Source of the DNA: Nitrospirota bacterium
GTDB taxonomy: Bacteria; Nitrospirota; Nitrospiria; JACQBZ01
Reading direction: 5' to 3'
Length of the DNA: 64,000 bases
Assembly: GCA_016201865.1 (NCBI GenBank)
Contig: JACQCA010000039.1
Span: 36,193 to 100,192, forward strand
Shown piece by piece: positions 63,483 to 64,000 of the stretch. The notes under the pieces were generated by a model. It saw only the letters and a program-made list of their open reading frames with translations. It was not told the origin of the DNA and searched no databases. Positions within the stretch are counted from its first letter, which is position 1. Each line of letters starts with the position of its first letter. Made by a program: the position numbers and the translations under genes.

Positions 63483-63674
63483 ATGAAACATGAGGAAAGA
63501 AGAAAAGAAGCAGGCAGGATGTTCATTGATATTTCCAAGTATATTATTAGGGTTGGTGTTATTGGGAACATCGTTTCCGAAAAGGTGTCCGCCCTTGCAG
63601 CCGTTTCGATTTTTACAGTCGCTATCATATCTTTTGTCATAGGTTTTTATACCATTCCACCGAAAGGGGGGTGA
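63483..63674 (+). CDS. Small membrane protein (DUF6722-like)
   Basis: The protein has 63 residues. An N-terminal charged helix (KHEERRKEAGRMFIDISKYI) is followed by two membrane helices and the end GFYTIPPKGG. The pattern KxAGxxFxDISK and FYTIPP is common in small proteins of this type. The next small gene starts 5 nt downstream. Confidence 0.65.
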   Translation: MKHEERRKEAGRMFIDISKYIIRVGVIGNIVSEKVSALAAVSIFTVAIISFVIGFYTIPPKGG

Positions 63675-63679
63675 AGTGC

Positions 63680-63775
63680 ATGGCTCTTTACATCATACTT
63701 TCGGCTGTATTGGTAATGGCTGTTTTTGCTTTTATCGTTTCCTATAGGGAAGACCATCCCAAACACCACCCATAG
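63680..63775 (+). CDS. 31-residue membrane peptide
   Basis: The sequence is MALYIILSAVLVMAVFAFIV, then SYREDHPKHHP. It is one membrane helix with a short His-rich cytoplasmic or periplasmic tail. A strong GGGGGGTGAAG ribosome site precedes the ATG. It is coupled to the 63483 gene, and the pair looks like a two-peptide membrane complex of unknown function. Confidence 0.6.
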   Translation: MALYIILSAVLVMAVFAFIVSYREDHPKHHP

Positions 63776-63851
63776 GTTATAAAAGGGGATAGGCTACTTT
63801 TTGCCGCCCCTGCGCCTCCGGCGGCTGCCCGGATATCTCTCCGTAATAATC

Positions 63852-63894
63852 CTTTGTGAAGGGATCGAGTCTGCTCTTGGCTCATCTGAGCCGC
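63852..63894 (+). repeat. Short intergenic repeat, copy 3
   Basis: CTTTGTGAAGGGATCGAGTC continues TGCTCTTGGCTCATCTGAGC and CGC. It differs from copy 2 by only a few bases over about 42 nt. Confidence 0.75.
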
Positions 63895-63929
63895 GTGGGA
63901 TGAAGCTTTCTTGATTTAACCTCCCCACT

Positions 63930-63948
63930 CCCTCCTTGGCAAGGAGGG
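63930..63948. repeat. Palindromic hairpin 1 at window end
   Basis: CCCTCCTTGGCAAGGAGGG is a 19-bp palindrome with 9-bp arms. It belongs with the one at 63976 to a type of CTCC-TTGGCAA-GGAG palindromes often found dispersed in environmental genomes. Confidence 0.7.
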
Positions 63949-63975
63949 GATACTTTGAAAGTGATTTACAGATTT

Positions 63976-63996
63976 CCTCCCCTTGGCAAGGGGAGG
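63976..63996. repeat. Palindromic hairpin 2 at window end
   Basis: The arms CCTCCCCTTG and CAAGGGGAGG around a single G form a 21-bp palindrome. It has the same TTGGCAA core as the hairpin at 63930, 28 nt away. Confidence 0.7.
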
Positions 63997-64000
63997 TCAG

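Noticed and set aside
63309..63491. Minus-strand ORF of 60 codons with a Gly-rich middle
   Set aside because: The composition is driven by a GC-rich tract, with no ribosome site and no family pattern.

Overview
The window is a GC-rich stretch of a Gram-negative (diderm) bacterial chromosome. The diderm evidence is direct: an lptD-type LPS-assembly gene, several outer-membrane-like proteins and many lipoproteins. Taxonomy cannot be proven by eye. The mix of CFI-box C-terminal sorting domains, sigma-54 regulators, MbfA-like Er-VIT fusion, DUF4416 and class I c-di-GMP riboswitch fits Nitrospirota or a deltaproteobacterial-like lineage. No phage, transposase, CRISPR array or plasmid function was seen.

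Layout. 1-7.5 kb: 5' part of recG (minus), rpmB, corA, an outer-membrane-like protein, a large secreted multidomain protein split by a frameshift, and tRNA-Gly. 7.5-14 kb (minus): gcvH-lpd-tyrS, then ndk, a phytoene-desaturase-like oxidoreductase and a TPR lipoprotein. 14-20.3 kb (plus): a membrane protein carrying nine 42-residue TPRs, an M14 peptidase-like protein, DUF4416, SlyD and a double nitroreductase of the SagB type. 20.3-23.1 kb: small accessory genes, a toxin-antitoxin pair and an SDR gene, with a leftover 3' end of a second SDR gene beside the toxin-antitoxin pair. 23.2-29.5 kb (minus): lptD, folC, accD, a cyclic-nucleotide phosphodiesterase and a cNMP-binding protein. 29.6-36.1 kb: ferritin-like/VIT transporter, tRNA-Glu, rhodanese, then envelope glycan genes (PIG-L/GT2 fusion, GT-C).

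36.2-47.9 kb is the most interesting region. A tight eight-gene minus-strand operon encodes a HAD phosphatase, class III aminotransferase, alpha/beta hydrolase, ketosynthase, acyl carrier protein, GNAT/FemAB-like transferase, an SMR protein and an SMR-DegT aminotransferase fusion. It is preceded by a near-perfect sigma-54 promoter, two phased palindromes at enhancer distance, and a histidine kinase/NtrC-like regulator pair on the same strand. The regulator is broken by an internal deletion and frameshift. An arginase-fold gene converges on the operon and overlaps its last gene. I know of no described pathway with this set of genes; the product is probably an amino-acyl or amino-lipid type molecule, but that is inference.

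48-54.5 kb: hemH-hemY, lemA and an M48 protease with zinc ribbons, then a lipoprotein behind a class I c-di-GMP riboswitch with an intrinsic terminator. 54.5-59.8 kb: a Ser/Thr phospho-signalling island (kinase, FHA-sigma-54 activator, secreted protein behind its own sigma-54 promoter, PP2C phosphatase). 59.9-64 kb: secreted proteins and lipoproteins, including a tandem duplicate pair of which one is frameshifted, plus small membrane proteins and short dispersed repeats. A structured intergenic repeat occurs three times, near 10.6, 28.5 and 51.1 kb. At least three reading-frame breaks occur in 64 kb, so some may be sequencing or assembly errors rather than real pseudogenes.
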